45,000 nt of DNA from Exiguobacterium aurantiacum (GCF_024362205.1 NZ_CP101462.1:45001-90000), one strand, 5' to 3'. Positions 1 to 14,853 are shown, numbered from the stretch's first letter. Translations and numbers: made by a program. The notes: generated from the letters alone by a model not told the origin.

Positions 1-1567
<1,567 letters not shown>

Positions 1568-1631
1568 CTAGTCTAACGGTTTGAGTGAATTGATGAGTCT
1601 TCAGTTTTCAGGGAACAACCCTTGAAACGTA

Positions 1632-1660
1632 TTGACACGCCCCCGGGGCGGTGTTAATAT
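1632..1660 (+). promoter_or_regulatory. Consensus sigma-A-like promoter in the 23S-5S spacer
   Basis: TTGACA at 1632-1637 and TAATAT at 1655-1660 are separated by exactly 17 bases. The spacer holds a GC palindrome, CGCCCC-C-GGGGCG, at 1638-1650. The predicted start, about 7 bases after the -10, is 1667, which is the apparent 5' end of 5S rRNA. It may be a real internal promoter or a chance match in a processing spacer. Confidence 0.4.
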
Positions 1661-1667
1661 TCTTTTG

Positions 1668-1783
<116 letters not shown>

Positions 1784-1792
1784 CAACGCGAA

Positions 1793-1827
1793 AGACGATC
1801 AAGCATCCGCTTGGTCGTCTCTTTTTG
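1793..1827 (+). terminator. Terminator of the rRNA operon
   Basis: A 12-bp stem (1793-1804 with 1809-1820, one G-U pair) has the 4-base loop ATCC and is followed by a T-rich run, CTTTTTG. It lies directly after 5S rRNA. Confidence 0.9.
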
Positions 1828-1869
1828 TATATTTAAGTCGCATTCATTTCGGATAGGAAGGTTGCCTAT

Positions 1870-3291
1870 ATGACTCGAAAACCTAAACATAATCCTTTTA
1901 CATTTATGGAAACGCTTGAGCAACATGTGCGAGAAGGACGGGTCTCTTTTCATGTACCTGGCCATCATAACGGAACGGTAAAAGATGAGAAACTTCCGAC
2001 GGCGTTCCAAAAAATTATGCCATATGACTTAACGGAGCTTGGGCACTTGGACGATTTACATCATGCTGAAGGCATCATTTTAGAAGGTGAAAAGGCATTG
2101 GGCTCCCTTTATCAGAGTAAAAGTAAATGGTTAGTAAATGGTTCTACGGTTGGGAACTGGAGCCTCTTGGCAGCAACCGTAAAGCGTGGAGAGCGAGTGT
2201 ACGTACAACGAAATTCCCACAAGTCTGTTTGGAACGCCATTGAGTGGCTCGGTCTAGAACCAATCTTACTCACACCCGAACTAGATAGAGGAAGTAGTTT
2301 ACCTACTGTCATCGCATTGGAAACAATTCAGGACGCTGTCACGAAGTACCCGGGAGGGAAAGCTCTTCTTCTGACTTCGCCTACTTATTATGGGGACATG
2401 GCGAACATCCCGCAAATTAGTGCTTTCTTACGTCCGTTGAGTATTCATCTACTAGTAGATGAAGCACATGGAGCTCATTTGATTCATCCTACATTCCCAA
2501 AGCGGTCAGCCATCTTTGAAGGGGCTAGTGCCGTCGTACAATCAGCGCACAAGACGTTGCCCGCTCTCACGATGGGAGCATGGATCCATTATAAAGAAGA
2601 GATCGATGAAAAGCGTTTGCTCCACGCACTTTCGTCTTTCCAAACGTCCAGCCCGTCTTACTTGATTATGGCCTCGCTGGATTACGCTAGAGAGTACCTC
2701 GAGAACTTGAGTGAACGAGATTGGTCACATATTCAAACGAGTCATTTTGCATTCATAATGGAAATGAGGCGAGCTGGGTTTTCAATCAAAGTGGGCGATG
2801 ACTTCACCAAGATGACTGTGTTAACATATCCGAAAAATGGCCTCGTCTTTAGTCGACATTTAGCGTCAATCGGCATTGATGTGGAACTAGCTGCAGATGA
2901 TCACGTGTTATTCTGCTTGCCGTTAAGGGAATTAAAAAGCCAAGAGATTCAGCATTGGGTCAAACTGATTAAAAATGCATCGCAACACGTTCCGCTTATC
3001 GTCGAAGATGAGACAATCTATCCTTATCCGATGACCGAACGCGTGTCGTTGCTGCATACTATATCGGATGACGCCGATATTGCTCGTCTATCGTTTGAGC
3101 AAGCGATTGGTTCTGTTGCTGCAGAGACCGTTATTCCGTATCCGCCGGGAATTCCATGGATTCTAAGAGGAGAAGTCATCACAGATGAGAAAATCCGAGT
3201 TTTGAATGAATGGATTTCATTAGGACGGAACCTGCAAGCAAGTAGACATGTTATGATGAAACAAATTGATGTTATCGTAGAGGAGTTTTAA
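1870..3291 (+). CDS. Orn/Lys/Arg decarboxylase family protein (YaaO-like)
   Basis: This 473-aa protein belongs to the fold-type I PLP decarboxylases for ornithine, lysine or arginine. Visible signatures are DEAHGAH at 197-203, which contacts the cofactor, and SAHKTL, in which K228 is the expected PLP-binding lysine; the N-terminus has the typical FHVPGHH. It has the shorter architecture of the B. subtilis YaaO and SpeA group, without the N-terminal wing domain of the inducible E. coli enzymes. It sits directly upstream of tmk, as yaaO does in Bacillus. The substrate cannot be read from sequence; arginine or lysine is likely. The start ATG follows a GGAAGG-type ribosome site. Confidence 0.88.
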   Translation: MTRKPKHNPFTFMETLEQHVREGRVSFHVPGHHNGTVKDEKLPTAFQKIMPYDLTELGHLDDLHHAEGIILEGEKALGSLYQSKSKWLVNGSTVGNWSLLAATVKRGERVYVQRNSHKSVWNAIEWLGLEPILLTPELDRGSSLPTVIALETIQDAVTKYPGGKALLLTSPTYYGDMANIPQISAFLRPLSIHLLVDEAHGAHLIHPTFPKRSAIFEGASAVVQSAHKTLPALTMGAWIHYKEEIDEKRLLHALSSFQTSSPSYLIMASLDYAREYLENLSERDWSHIQTSHFAFIMEMRRAGFSIKVGDDFTKMTVLTYPKNGLVFSRHLASIGIDVELAADDHVLFCLPLRELKSQEIQHWVKLIKNASQHVPLIVEDETIYPYPMTERVSLLHTISDDADIARLSFEQAIGSVAAETVIPYPPGIPWILRGEVITDEKIRVLNEWISLGRNLQASRHVMMKQIDVIVEEF

Positions 3292-3293
3292 GC

Positions 3294-4260
<967 letters not shown>

Positions 4261-4261
<1 letters not shown>

Positions 4262-5271
4262 TGGGAACGGTCACGAATATGAGCTTTAAAGAGTTAACGA
4301 AATCTCAAACGGTTATCGCCAAAGTGATTGAAAACTCCATCGTCGCTCAAAAGGTCGGTCATGCATATATTTTTTCGGGAGACTATGAACCGTACTTGAT
4401 TGAAACGGCACAGCTGTTTGCGAAATCGCTTTTTTGTGAGTCACCGGACGGGGTAGAGCCATGTGGCAACTGTCGAAACTGTAGACGGATGGATTCAGGG
4501 AACCTTGTCGACTACATGGAGGTCGAACCGGACGGGGCCAGCATCAAGAAAGAACAGGTGCAACAGTTATTGAGTGACTTGTCTTTACGTGGTGCAGAAG
4601 GAGATCGTCAAGTATACGTCATCCATCAAGCCCATAAAATGACGCCTCAGGCGGCTAACAGTCTCTTAAAATTCTTTGAAGAGCCTGGTGTGGGGAAGCT
4701 AGCCATCTTGGTCACAACCCAGCCCCAACTCCTATTACCGACAATCCGTTCGCGGGCGCAGCATTTAGTGTTTCGCCCGATTGATCGAGAGCGACTTGTA
4801 GAAACATTAGTGACAGAAACCCAGTGTACAAGCGATTTGGCACGTCTTGCCTTACAGACATATCCGAAATGGGAAGATGCGCGTGAGGCGCTTCACAACG
4901 ACTGGTTTGTACAGGCGTATGGGCTAGTGGTACAATTAGTTGAAGTATTGACAAAACGCCCGCAAGAATTACTCTTATTCGCCCAGGAAAAATGGCTTGG
5001 CCATTTCAAAGGACGGAATGAGTTGCGCGTCGGTCTCGAGTTGTTCGAAAACTGGTTGGAGCAAGCGCTCCATTTCAAAGTACGAACAGATTATGTCCCG
5101 GAATTATTTACGAAAGAACAAGCGCTTTATACCGCGTTTGTTAAAGATCGTCCGGTGCATAAAATCGTCCATGCCATTGAATATGTTCATGAAGCGATTC
5201 GACGGCTGGAGGCAAACGTCAATCCTCAATTAACGTTCGAACGGTTAACGTTCGATTTGCAGAAAGGATAG
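4261..5271 (+). CDS. holB: DNA polymerase III delta' subunit
   Basis: This is a clamp-loader subunit of the replicative polymerase. The 336-aa protein has an AAA+ fold with a four-cysteine zinc module at C59, C68, C71 and C74. The normal P-loop is replaced by FSGDYEPY, with no GKT; delta' is known not to hydrolyse ATP, so this is expected. The partner-facing arginine region reads TIRSRAQ. The first ATG (4261) overlaps the darA stop by one base; a second ATG at 4279 gives MSFKEL and is a reasonable alternative. It is followed after 6 bases by ricT, as in Bacillus. Confidence 0.94.
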
Positions 5272-5277
5272 GAGAGC

Positions 5278-6108
5278 GTGCTTGAAGTAGTTGGAGTCCG
5301 TTTTAAAGAAGCGGGAAAAATCTATTACTTTTCACCAGGCGAAGCAACGCTTGAACGTGGGGACCATGTCATCGTAGAGACGGTACGAGGCATCGAATAC
5401 GGTGAAATCGTCCAAGTTGGGAAACAACTAGGTGAAGACGAAGTGGTTTTACCGCTAAAGACAATCCTTCGTGTCGCTGATTCAAAAGATGCCCAAATCG
5501 TCCAAGATAATCGATTGGCCGCTTTTGACGCTCACGCCGTCTGTGAAGAAAAAATTCGTGAACATCGACTTGAGATGAAGTTAGTAGATGTTGAGTATAC
5601 ATTTGATCGTAATAAAGTCATCTTTTATTTCACGGCAGAAGGCCGTGTTGATTTCCGTGAACTCGTCAAAGATTTGGCGAGCGTGTTTCGGACTCGAATC
5701 GAACTTCGTCAAATCGGAGTTCGGGACGAAGCGAAACTGTTGAGCGGAATCGGACCTTGTGGTCGTGTATTGTGTTGCTCCTCGTTCTTAGGGGAATTTG
5801 AACCGGTATCCATTAAGATGGCCAAGGATCAGAACCTATCCTTGAACCCGAACAAGATCTCCGGTGTATGCGGTCGTCTCATGTGCTGTCTGAAATACGA
5901 GAACGATACGTATGAAGAATTAAAGCGGGATTTGCCAGACGTCGGAAAACGAATCAAAATTCCAGAAGGTGACGGACGTGTCATCGGTCTCAATATCTTG
6001 GATCAATTGATTCAAGTCGAGTTGAATGATCGGACCCGTGTTGTGACGTATACAATCGACGAACTCGTCGAAGTCGGTGCAGTCAAACGAAAACCGTCGA
6101 AACAGTGA
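5278..6108 (+). CDS. ricT: RicT (YaaT), PSP1-domain regulator of RNA maturation
   Basis: This 276-aa PSP1-domain protein is the homologue of B. subtilis YaaT/RicT. There the RicA-RicF-RicT complex carries Fe-S clusters and helps RNase Y process mRNAs. The cysteine-rich core is intact: GIGPCGRVLCC, then GVCGRLMCCLKYE, which supplies the conserved cysteines. Length is the same as in Bacillus within a residue or two. The start is GTG at 5278, with GGAGAG just upstream at rather short spacing. In Bacillus the protein also affects the Spo0A phosphorelay; as spore genes are absent here, its job is presumably the RNA-processing one. That last point is inference. Confidence 0.93.
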   Translation: MLEVVGVRFKEAGKIYYFSPGEATLERGDHVIVETVRGIEYGEIVQVGKQLGEDEVVLPLKTILRVADSKDAQIVQDNRLAAFDAHAVCEEKIREHRLEMKLVDVEYTFDRNKVIFYFTAEGRVDFRELVKDLASVFRTRIELRQIGVRDEAKLLSGIGPCGRVLCCSSFLGEFEPVSIKMAKDQNLSLNPNKISGVCGRLMCCLKYENDTYEELKRDLPDVGKRIKIPEGDGRVIGLNILDQLIQVELNDRTRVVTYTIDELVEVGAVKRKPSKQ

Positions 6109-6122
6109 TGGGGTGCTGAGCA

Positions 6123-6467
6123 GTGGAAAGAATGGATAAAAAGGAAGTCATGATGCGGGTCGATGCGATCGAGCAACAGATGCAATTGTTGACGGAGCAT
6201 TTAGGGGTGCTCAAAGAGCAACTCGCCTATTTGCTCGAAGAAAACCAACATATGTATCTTGAGAACCATCATCTGCGCGAAAAAGTAGAACAACTCGCAG
6301 AAGTCGAGACACCTGACGGGGATCCTCAAATTGCCTTGTCCGGGAAAGGGCAAAATAACTTGGCGGCGTTATACCAAGAAGGGTTTCATATCTGCAATTT
6401 GCACTATGGACAAGTCAGAAAAGACGGAGACTGTCTCTTCTGCATGTCGATGCTAAATAAACATTAA
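6123..6467 (+). CDS. yabA: Replication initiation control protein YabA
   Basis: This is a negative regulator of DnaA-dependent replication initiation that in B. subtilis binds DnaA and the sliding clamp DnaN. The 114-aa protein has an N-terminal leucine-rich coiled coil (about 10-65, tetramer forming) and a C-terminal zinc domain with HIC...H...C-LFC (around 95-112). The start is given as GTG 6123; the in-frame ATG at 6132 (MDKKE) aligns exactly with the Bacillus N-terminus and may be the true one. It lies 14 bases after ricT and is followed by a hairpin, so it probably ends the first transcription unit. Confidence 0.93.
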   Translation: MERMDKKEVMMRVDAIEQQMQLLTEHLGVLKEQLAYLLEENQHMYLENHHLREKVEQLAEVETPDGDPQIALSGKGQNNLAALYQEGFHICNLHYGQVRKDGDCLFCMSMLNKH

Positions 6468-6472
6468 TAAGG

Positions 6473-6508
6473 GGCGATAGACGGGGTATACACCCGTCCG
6501 TCGCCTTT
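6473..6508 (+). terminator. Hairpin terminator after yabA
   Basis: A 13-position stem (6473-6485 with 6493-6505; one mismatch, one G-U) has a 7-base loop and is followed by only three T residues. It may be partly leaky, letting the next genes be cotranscribed. Confidence 0.55.
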
Positions 6509-6533
6509 GTACGTTATGTAGGAGGGAAATGGC

Positions 6534-7268
6534 GTGACTGTAAAACAAGGTGAACGTCTTGACGATTTGTTGGGACGTCCCGGAAAGATCATTCAAAGTG
6601 ATGAAGTGTTCTCATTTTCATTGGATGCGGTGTTACTCGCCGAATTTGTGTGGGTCCCGATTCAAAAAGGGAAGCTCGTCGATTTATGTGCCGGTACCGG
6701 GGCGATTCCGCTCTTTTTGTCATATCGGACGAAAGGGACCATCACAGGCGTTGAAATCCAGCCTCGTCTCGTTGATATGGCAAATCGAAGCATTGCCGTC
6801 AACAATTTAGACGACAGGCTTCAAATCGTTGAAGGTGACGTGAAAAATGCGGCCAGCGTATTAGGACATGCTCGTTATGATGTCGTCACATGCAATCCAC
6901 CTTATTTTTTGGCGAACGAGACCTCGCTCCGTAATCAAAGTGAGCATCACACGATTGCGCGTCATGAAGTGCTCTGCACGTTAGAAGACTGTATCCGTTC
7001 AGCCAGTCAACTCGTCAAACCGGGAGGGAAAGTAGCCTTCGTCCATCGGCCGGAGCGACTACTCGATATTTTAACGCTTATGCGGGCGTATCGGATTGAA
7101 CCGAAACGAATGCAACTCGTTTATCCAAAACAAGGCCGGGACGCGAATACACTTTTAATAGAGGGGTCAAAAGATGGAAAAGCAGGACTCACAATCTTAC
7201 CTCCGTTTGTCGTTTATGAGGAAGATGATACGTACACGAGTGACATGCGGGCAATCCTCGATGCGTAA
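6534..7268 (+). CDS. trmN6: tRNA1(Val) (adenine(37)-N6)-methyltransferase family (YabB)
   Basis: This 244-aa Rossmann-fold methyltransferase of the TrmN6/YabB family has the SAM-binding segment [14 protein letters not shown] near residue 45 and the catalytic motif N121-P-P-Y124, typical of N6-adenine methylases. Family members methylate A37 of tRNA1(Val) in E. coli; the exact tRNA target here is inferred. The start is GTG at 6534, with GGAGGG 7 bases upstream. The gene overlaps yazA by 8 bases. Neighbours yazA and rsmI are the same as in Bacillus, a small RNA-modification cluster. Confidence 0.88.
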   Translation: MTVKQGERLDDLLGRPGKIIQSDEVFSFSLDAVLLAEFVWVPIQKGKLVDLCAGTGAIPLFLSYRTKGTITGVEIQPRLVDMANRSIAVNNLDDRLQIVEGDVKNAASVLGHARYDVVTCNPPYFLANETSLRNQSEHHTIARHEVLCTLEDCIRSASQLVKPGGKVAFVHRPERLLDILTLMRAYRIEPKRMQLVYPKQGRDANTLLIEGSKDGKAGLTILPPFVVYEEDDTYTSDMRAILDA

Positions 7269-7539
7269 ACACTACGCGTACATCCTTGAGTGTCAGGACG
7301 GCACGTATTACACCGGATATACGACGAATGTGGAGAAACGGATTGAGACGCATAATGCAGGGAAAGGTGCGAAATACACGCGAGCCCGTCTCCCGGTGAG
7401 GTTACGGTACTTCAAATCGTTTGAGACGAAGCGTGCGGCCATGCAATACGAATGGTCCATCAAACAACTCACACGGGCTCAAAAACAGCAATTGATGGAG
7501 GGGACGAGTAATGAACTCACAGAAAAGTTATCAGACTGA
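7261..7539 (+). CDS. GIY-YIG domain protein YazA (UPF0213)
   Basis: This is a 92-aa single-domain GIY-YIG protein. The motif is seen as YAYIL (residues 5-9) and YYTGYT (17-22), followed by the conserved Arg in VEKRIETHN. The glutamate expected in the C-terminal half of the nuclease core is present in the QYEWSIK segment. The family is structurally nuclease-like (SLX1/UvrC type), but no function is established. ATG 7261 overlaps the end of trmN6 by 8 bases and has only a weak ribosome site, which suggests coupling. The 3' end overlaps rsmI by 29 bases. A longer in-frame extension upstream runs inside trmN6 and is rejected. Confidence 0.85.
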   Translation: MRKHYAYILECQDGTYYTGYTTNVEKRIETHNAGKGAKYTRARLPVRLRYFKSFETKRAAMQYEWSIKQLTRAQKQQLMEGTSNELTEKLSD

Positions 7540-8380
7540 CGGACCCACGCTCTACGTTGTGCCGACGCCAATCGGAAACTTAGAAGATATGACGTACCGA
7601 GCGGTTCGAATTCTAGGGGAAGTGGATTTGATTGCGGCCGAAGATACGCGGCAAACGATGAAACTCTGTCGCCATTTCGGCATTGAGACGAAACTTGTCA
7701 GCTACCATGAGCACAATAAGCACGTGAGTGGCCCTCGTTTAATCGAAGATATCGAGGCGGGCAAGTCAGTGGCCGTCGTTTCAGACGCGGGCATGCCGGG
7801 TATCTCGGACCCTGGGAGTGACCTCGTACGGTTGGCCATCGCGGCGAAGCTCCCCGTCGTCGTCCTACCGGGTGCGAATGCGGCACTCACGGCGCTTGTC
7901 GCTTCGGGTCTTGCGACCGAGCGGTTCTTGTACTACGGTTTTTTACCACGTAAAAAGAAGGAACGTCTCGACGTATTGACTTCGTTGCAATACGAGCCGG
8001 GTACGATCATCTTTTACGAGGCACCGCATCGGTTGAAAGAAATGTTAACCGGGATTCAAAACGTGTTCGGTAATCGGCAACTCGTTCTCGGACGAGAGTT
8101 GACGAAAACGTTTGAAGAGTTTTTACGCGGGACGGTAGACGAAGCGCTTGTCTGGTGTGAAGGCGAGATACGTGGTGAGTTTGTCGTCATGGTGGAAGGA
8201 TCGACGGAAATGGCACCGACGCACGACTGGTGGGAGGCGCTATCGCCGCTCGAACACGTCGATCGTTACATTGAGGACGGATTGAAACCGAATGCGGCCA
8301 TCAAACAAGCCGCTAAAGAACGGGGCTTGTCGCGTAGCGAGGTTTACGACGCCTATCATCAAGTCGATAAAAAAGAGTAA
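7511..8380 (+). CDS. rsmI: 16S rRNA (cytidine(1402)-2'-O)-methyltransferase
   Basis: This enzyme 2'-O-methylates C1402 in the decoding centre of 16S rRNA using SAM. The 289-aa protein has the tetrapyrrole-methylase fold: [12 protein letters not shown] near the N-terminus, AAEDTRQT, and the glycine-rich [13 protein letters not shown]. The C-terminal helical part contains a helix-turn-helix-like stretch ([21 protein letters not shown]). The start is fixed by GGAGGGG 7 bases before the ATG, inside the 3' end of yazA. The stop codon lies inside the stem of the terminator shared with abrB. Confidence 0.94.
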   Translation: MNSQKSYQTDGPTLYVVPTPIGNLEDMTYRAVRILGEVDLIAAEDTRQTMKLCRHFGIETKLVSYHEHNKHVSGPRLIEDIEAGKSVAVVSDAGMPGISDPGSDLVRLAIAAKLPVVVLPGANAALTALVASGLATERFLYYGFLPRKKKERLDVLTSLQYEPGTIIFYEAPHRLKEMLTGIQNVFGNRQLVLGRELTKTFEEFLRGTVDEALVWCEGEIRGEFVVMVEGSTEMAPTHDWWEALSPLEHVDRYIEDGLKPNAAIKQAAKERGLSRSEVYDAYHQVDKKE

Positions 8381-8402
8381 GCAAGGAATCCCTTGCTTAC
8401 TC
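8369..8402 (-). terminator. Terminator between convergent rsmI and abrB
   Basis: A perfect 12-bp stem (8375-8386 with 8391-8402) has a 4-base loop. On the minus strand it is followed by six U residues (8374 down to 8369), so it serves abrB best. On the plus strand the tail is only UU. The stop codons of both rsmI and abrB lie inside the stem. Confidence 0.88.
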
Positions 8403-8690
8403 TTCGCTGTAATAGTTTTCGAGCATGTTTTTCAACTCGACGAGAACGCGTTGTGCGCCTTCTGGTGAAAGGATCAATTTACCGTCAGCCAACTTGAAGT
8501 TGTCATCCGATACTTCGCCCGTCACTTGGCAAGTCATGTTCGGTTTGTATTTTTTCAACACGATTTGCTCGTTGTCGACGTAGATTTCAAGTGCGTCTTT
8601 CTCCGCGATCCCGAGTGTGCGGCGCAATTCGATTGGAATGACGACACGACCGAGCTCATCCACTTTCCGTACGATACCTGTAGATTTCAT
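8397..8690 (-). CDS. abrB: Transition-state regulator AbrB
   Basis: This 97-aa DNA-binding protein has an N-terminal swapped-hairpin (SpoVT-AbrB) domain that is nearly identical to Bacillus AbrB: KSTGIVRKVDELGRVVIPIE, then RRTLGI. The R-R-R residues that contact DNA are present, as is the single Cys in NMTCQVTGE. The C-terminal half forms the tetramerisation domain. The ATG at 8690 is fixed by GGAGGAGG 8 bases upstream; an 18-residue upstream extension is rejected. In Bacillus AbrB represses post-exponential genes and its own promoter. Here sporulation is apparently lost, so it is likely a general growth-phase regulator (inference). Confidence 0.95.
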   Translation of the reverse strand: MKSTGIVRKVDELGRVVIPIELRRTLGIAEKDALEIYVDNEQIVLKKYKPNMTCQVTGEVSDDNFKLADGKLILSPEGAQRVLVELKNMLENYYSEE

Positions 8691-8770
8691 TTTGTGTTTC
8701 CTCCTCCAATGGTGTCGAAATCTCTTGGTGACATGAGTCGTCAAAATTCGACAATGTTACTACAGCAAAA

Positions 8771-8799
8771 AGCATACTAAACTTTCCAATTGCAGTCAA
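8771..8799 (-). promoter_or_regulatory. abrB promoter with operator-like inverted repeat
   Basis: On the minus strand TTGACT (8799-8794) and TATGCT (8776-8771) are spaced by 17 bases. One arm of the perfect inverted repeat TTTCCAAT-N18-ATTGGAAA lies inside the spacer and the other just upstream of the -35, a layout typical of repression. Autoregulation by AbrB is inferred from Bacillus. Confidence 0.75.
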
Positions 8800-8926
8800 C
8801 TGCTTACTATTGGAAATCTACATTTTCGAAAAATGACGATGTAGGAGCGATATATACCTAAAATTCCCCGAAAGTTAGGACCTGAAACAAAGAAAGGGTT
8901 TTTTTGGAACATATTTTATGAGATAA

Positions 8927-10981
<2,055 letters not shown>

Positions 10982-10989
10982 TCGTTTGG

Positions 10990-11010
10990 GGGAGACTTCG
11001 GTCTCCCTCT
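10990..11010 (+). terminator. Terminator after metG
   Basis: A 7-bp stem GGGAGAC/GTCTCCC (10990-10996 with 11001-11007) is closed by a stable TTCG tetraloop. The tail TCTTTG is modest, so some read-through into tatD is likely. Confidence 0.6.
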
Positions 11011-11034
11011 TTGTCTATACAAGGAGGAACCAAC

Positions 11035-11802
11035 ATGTTGATTGATACACATACCCATATCAATGCCGAGCAGTTCAATGAAGACGTCGAAGCGACGATT
11101 GAACGGGCTCGTGCCGCTGGCGTTTCCCCGATGCTCGTCGTCGGGTTCGATAATCCGACGATCACGCGTGCCATCGAGCTCGCGGAAACATATGAAGACA
11201 TTTACGCGATCGTCGGTTGGCACCCGGTCGATGCCGTCGATTGCACGGAGGCCGACTTGGCCAGAATCGAGACATTGATGGACCATCCGAAAGTGATGGC
11301 GCTCGGAGAAATCGGACTCGACTACCACTGGGACAAATCGCCGAAAGACATCCAACAACGCGTGTTCCGGCAGCAAATCGCCATCGCAAAACGGACGAAT
11401 ATGCCAATCGTGATTCACAATCGGGAGGCGACCGCCGACGTGCTCGACATTTTAGAGGAAGAACATGCCGAAGAGGTCGGTGGCGTATTCCATAGTTACA
11501 GCATGTCCGTCGAATTGCTGGAGCGTTGTCTGCGTTTGAACTTCTATATCTCGCTCGGGGGACCGGTGACGTTTAAAAATGCGAAAGTGCCGAAATCGGT
11601 GGCGCAACAAGTTCCGCTCGATCGACTCCTCGTTGAGACGGATTGTCCGTATTTAACGCCGACACCGTTCCGTGGTAAACGGAACGAACCGGCTTATGTC
11701 ACATATGTCGCCGAAGAGATTGCAGCGCTGCGGGACATGTCTTATGACGCACTTGCAGAGGCGACGACCGCTAATGCGAAGCGCCTGTTCCGTCTTCCAT
11801 GA
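11035..11802 (+). CDS. TatD family metal-dependent DNase (YabD)
   Basis: This 255-aa TIM-barrel hydrolase of the TatD family consists of metal-dependent 3'-5' exo/endodeoxyribonucleases acting in DNA repair or turnover. Metal ligands are visible: DTHTH at 4-8, the GEIGLDYH glutamate near residue 93, IHNRE around 128, the H in GVFHSY, and the ETDCPYLTP aspartate near 203. The start is ATG 11035, with AAGGAGG 7 bases upstream. Its stop overlaps the yabE-like start as ATGA, as in Bacillus yabD-yabE. The precise cellular substrate is not known from sequence. Confidence 0.92.
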   Translation: MLIDTHTHINAEQFNEDVEATIERARAAGVSPMLVVGFDNPTITRAIELAETYEDIYAIVGWHPVDAVDCTEADLARIETLMDHPKVMALGEIGLDYHWDKSPKDIQQRVFRQQIAIAKRTNMPIVIHNREATADVLDILEEEHAEEVGGVFHSYSMSVELLERCLRLNFYISLGGPVTFKNAKVPKSVAQQVPLDRLLVETDCPYLTPTPFRGKRNEPAYVTYVAEEIAALRDMSYDALAEATTANAKRLFRLP

Positions 11803-13098
11803 TGTTCAGGCGCATCATATTGAGTATCGGTGTCGTGGCAACGGCGGTGTTCGCATATATGGCGATGCAACCGGAACCTGTCACCATCATCGATGACGGG
11901 GTGACGATGGTGCACGAGAGTCGGGGCGAGTCAGTGTTAGACGTGCTTGAAGAGACGGGGATTGTCATCGACGAGGCAGACGTCGTGACGCCGGCTTTGA
12001 GTGCGGATATCCCGCTCGACCGAGTCATTCAAATCGAGCGGGCCCGTACCGTCTCGCTGCAAATCGGTTACGGACAAATCGAGACGATTGAGACGCGTGA
12101 ACGGACTGTCGAAGACGTGTTGCTTCGTTATGGAGTGAGTGTCCGTGACGGAGACGATGTGTACCCGGGTGTCCGTACCCCAATCACATCAGGCATGACT
12201 ATCCGGTATCAGCCTGTCGTCGCCCTCGATGTCATTGTGGGAGACGTGGCGAAGACGGTGTATACGATGGCACAAACTGTCGAGCAGGCGCTACAGGAGG
12301 CGAATGTGACGGTTTCTGATAAAGATACCGTCGAACCAGCGCTCACGACACCGGTACGGGAAGGAATGACCATCACGGTCAACATGAGTCGAGACGTCGT
12401 GCAGTATGAGAGTCGACTCGTCCCGTTTGAAATCATTAAAGAAGAGGATGACACACTTGCGCTCGGAGAAACCGAAGTCGTTCAAGTCGGTGTGCCTGGA
12501 CTCGAACGGACGCGGTATGCACTGACTGTGGAAAATGGTACAATTACAAATCGGACCGAAACGAGCGTGGAAACGCTGCGAACCGTACGCCCTCAAATCA
12601 TCAAACTTGGAACGAAAGTCCCGCCTGAACGAGAGACGAACCAAGAGACAGAGCAAGAGGCGGCGGCAACGACCGAACCGTCGAGCCCGTTCCGAGAAGA
12701 AGCAGAGATTAAGATTGAAGAGACACCTCGAGCTGAAGATGCTCTAGACTTCACCTCAGCAAAACAACTTCTCGTCGAGGCGACGGCATATACAAATAAT
12801 GCGGAAGACACAGTCACCTTTGACGGCAGAGTACTGACCCGAAGTGGATATGATGTGACGGACACGATTCTGTATGAAGGCATGCGAATCATCGCGGTCG
12901 ATCCAGCCATTATTCCACTCGGTACTCGCGTGTACGTCGAAGGGTTTGGCATGGCGATTGCCTTGGATACAGGCAGTGCCATCAAAGGCAATAAAATCGA
13001 TGTGATGATGGATTCGAAAGAAGAGGCGGTGACGTTTGGTCGTCAGCCACTTACGATTTGGGTCATCCCCAAGCAAGAGGAGAAAGAAGGAACCGATG

Positions 13099-13106
<8 letters not shown>
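11799..13106 (+). CDS. YabE/Rpf2-type cell-wall protein (DUF348, G5 and 3D domains)
   Basis: This 435-aa exported protein has a short N-terminus with a membrane segment at about 5-23 (IILSIGVVATAVFAYMA). Three tandem DUF348 ubiquitin-like repeats follow (about 25-75, 85-135, 140-190), then a G5 domain (about 195-275), a Glu/Thr-rich linker, and a C-terminal 3D domain (about 325-430) with the catalytic-type aspartates in VDPAIIPLGT, LDTG and KIDVMM. The 3D fold resembles lytic transglycosylase MltA, so the protein probably cleaves peptidoglycan outside the cell, in the Rpf/Sps stationary-phase survival group. It overlaps tatD by 4 bases and rnmV by 8. A second ATG lies 3 bases after the first. 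Confidence 0.88.
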
Positions 13107-14559
<1,453 letters not shown>

Positions 14560-14566
14560 ATTAATC

Positions 14567-14595
14567 TTTATTTTCATTTCTGAATGTGTTATACT
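14567..14595 (+). promoter_or_regulatory. Possible second veg promoter, extended -10
   Basis: An extended -10 TGT-TATACT is at 14587-14595 with a weak -35 TTTATT (14567-14572) at 17 bases. The start would be near 14602, giving a leader of only about 15 bases that just includes the ribosome site GAGGTG. Confidence 0.4.
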
Positions 14596-14616
14596 TGTAA
14601 CAGTGAGGTGAAGCGT

Positions 14617-14853
14617 ATGCCAAAGACGTTGCAAGAAATCAGACAGAAACTCGAATCGCATGTTGGAGAACGATTGACGTTGAAAGCAAACGGCGGTCGT
14701 AAGAAAGTCGTTACTCGGTTTGGAACGCTCGTTGAGACGTATCCTGCGGTGTTCGTCGTCAAGTTGGATGAAGATCATCATAACGTGGAACGTGTCTCAT
14801 ATAGCTACGCTGATGTCCTAACGGATACAGTTAAAATTGAATTCAGTAATTGA
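14617..14853 (+). CDS. veg: Veg protein
   Basis: This small 78-aa protein is homologous to B. subtilis Veg, which is transcribed at very high level during growth and has been reported to stimulate biofilm matrix gene expression. The sequence starts MPKTLQEIRQKL and keeps the conserved GERLTLKANGGRKK and VETYPAVFVV segments; the fold is a small beta barrel. ATG 14617 follows GAGGTG by 6 bases. An 11-residue upstream extension runs through the second -10 box and is rejected. It is a monocistronic gene between two promoter regions. The Bacillus neighbours yabG (upstream) and sspF (downstream), both spore genes, are missing. Confidence 0.93.
   Translation: MPKTLQEIRQKLESHVGERLTLKANGGRKKVVTRFGTLVETYPAVFVVKLDEDHHNVERVSYSYADVLTDTVKIEFSN

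Noticed and set aside
12593-12991. Minus-strand frame opposite the yabE-like gene
   Set aside because: B. subtilis yabE does have an antisense RNA, but I found no convincing promoter on the minus strand here and the frame looks like a codon shadow.
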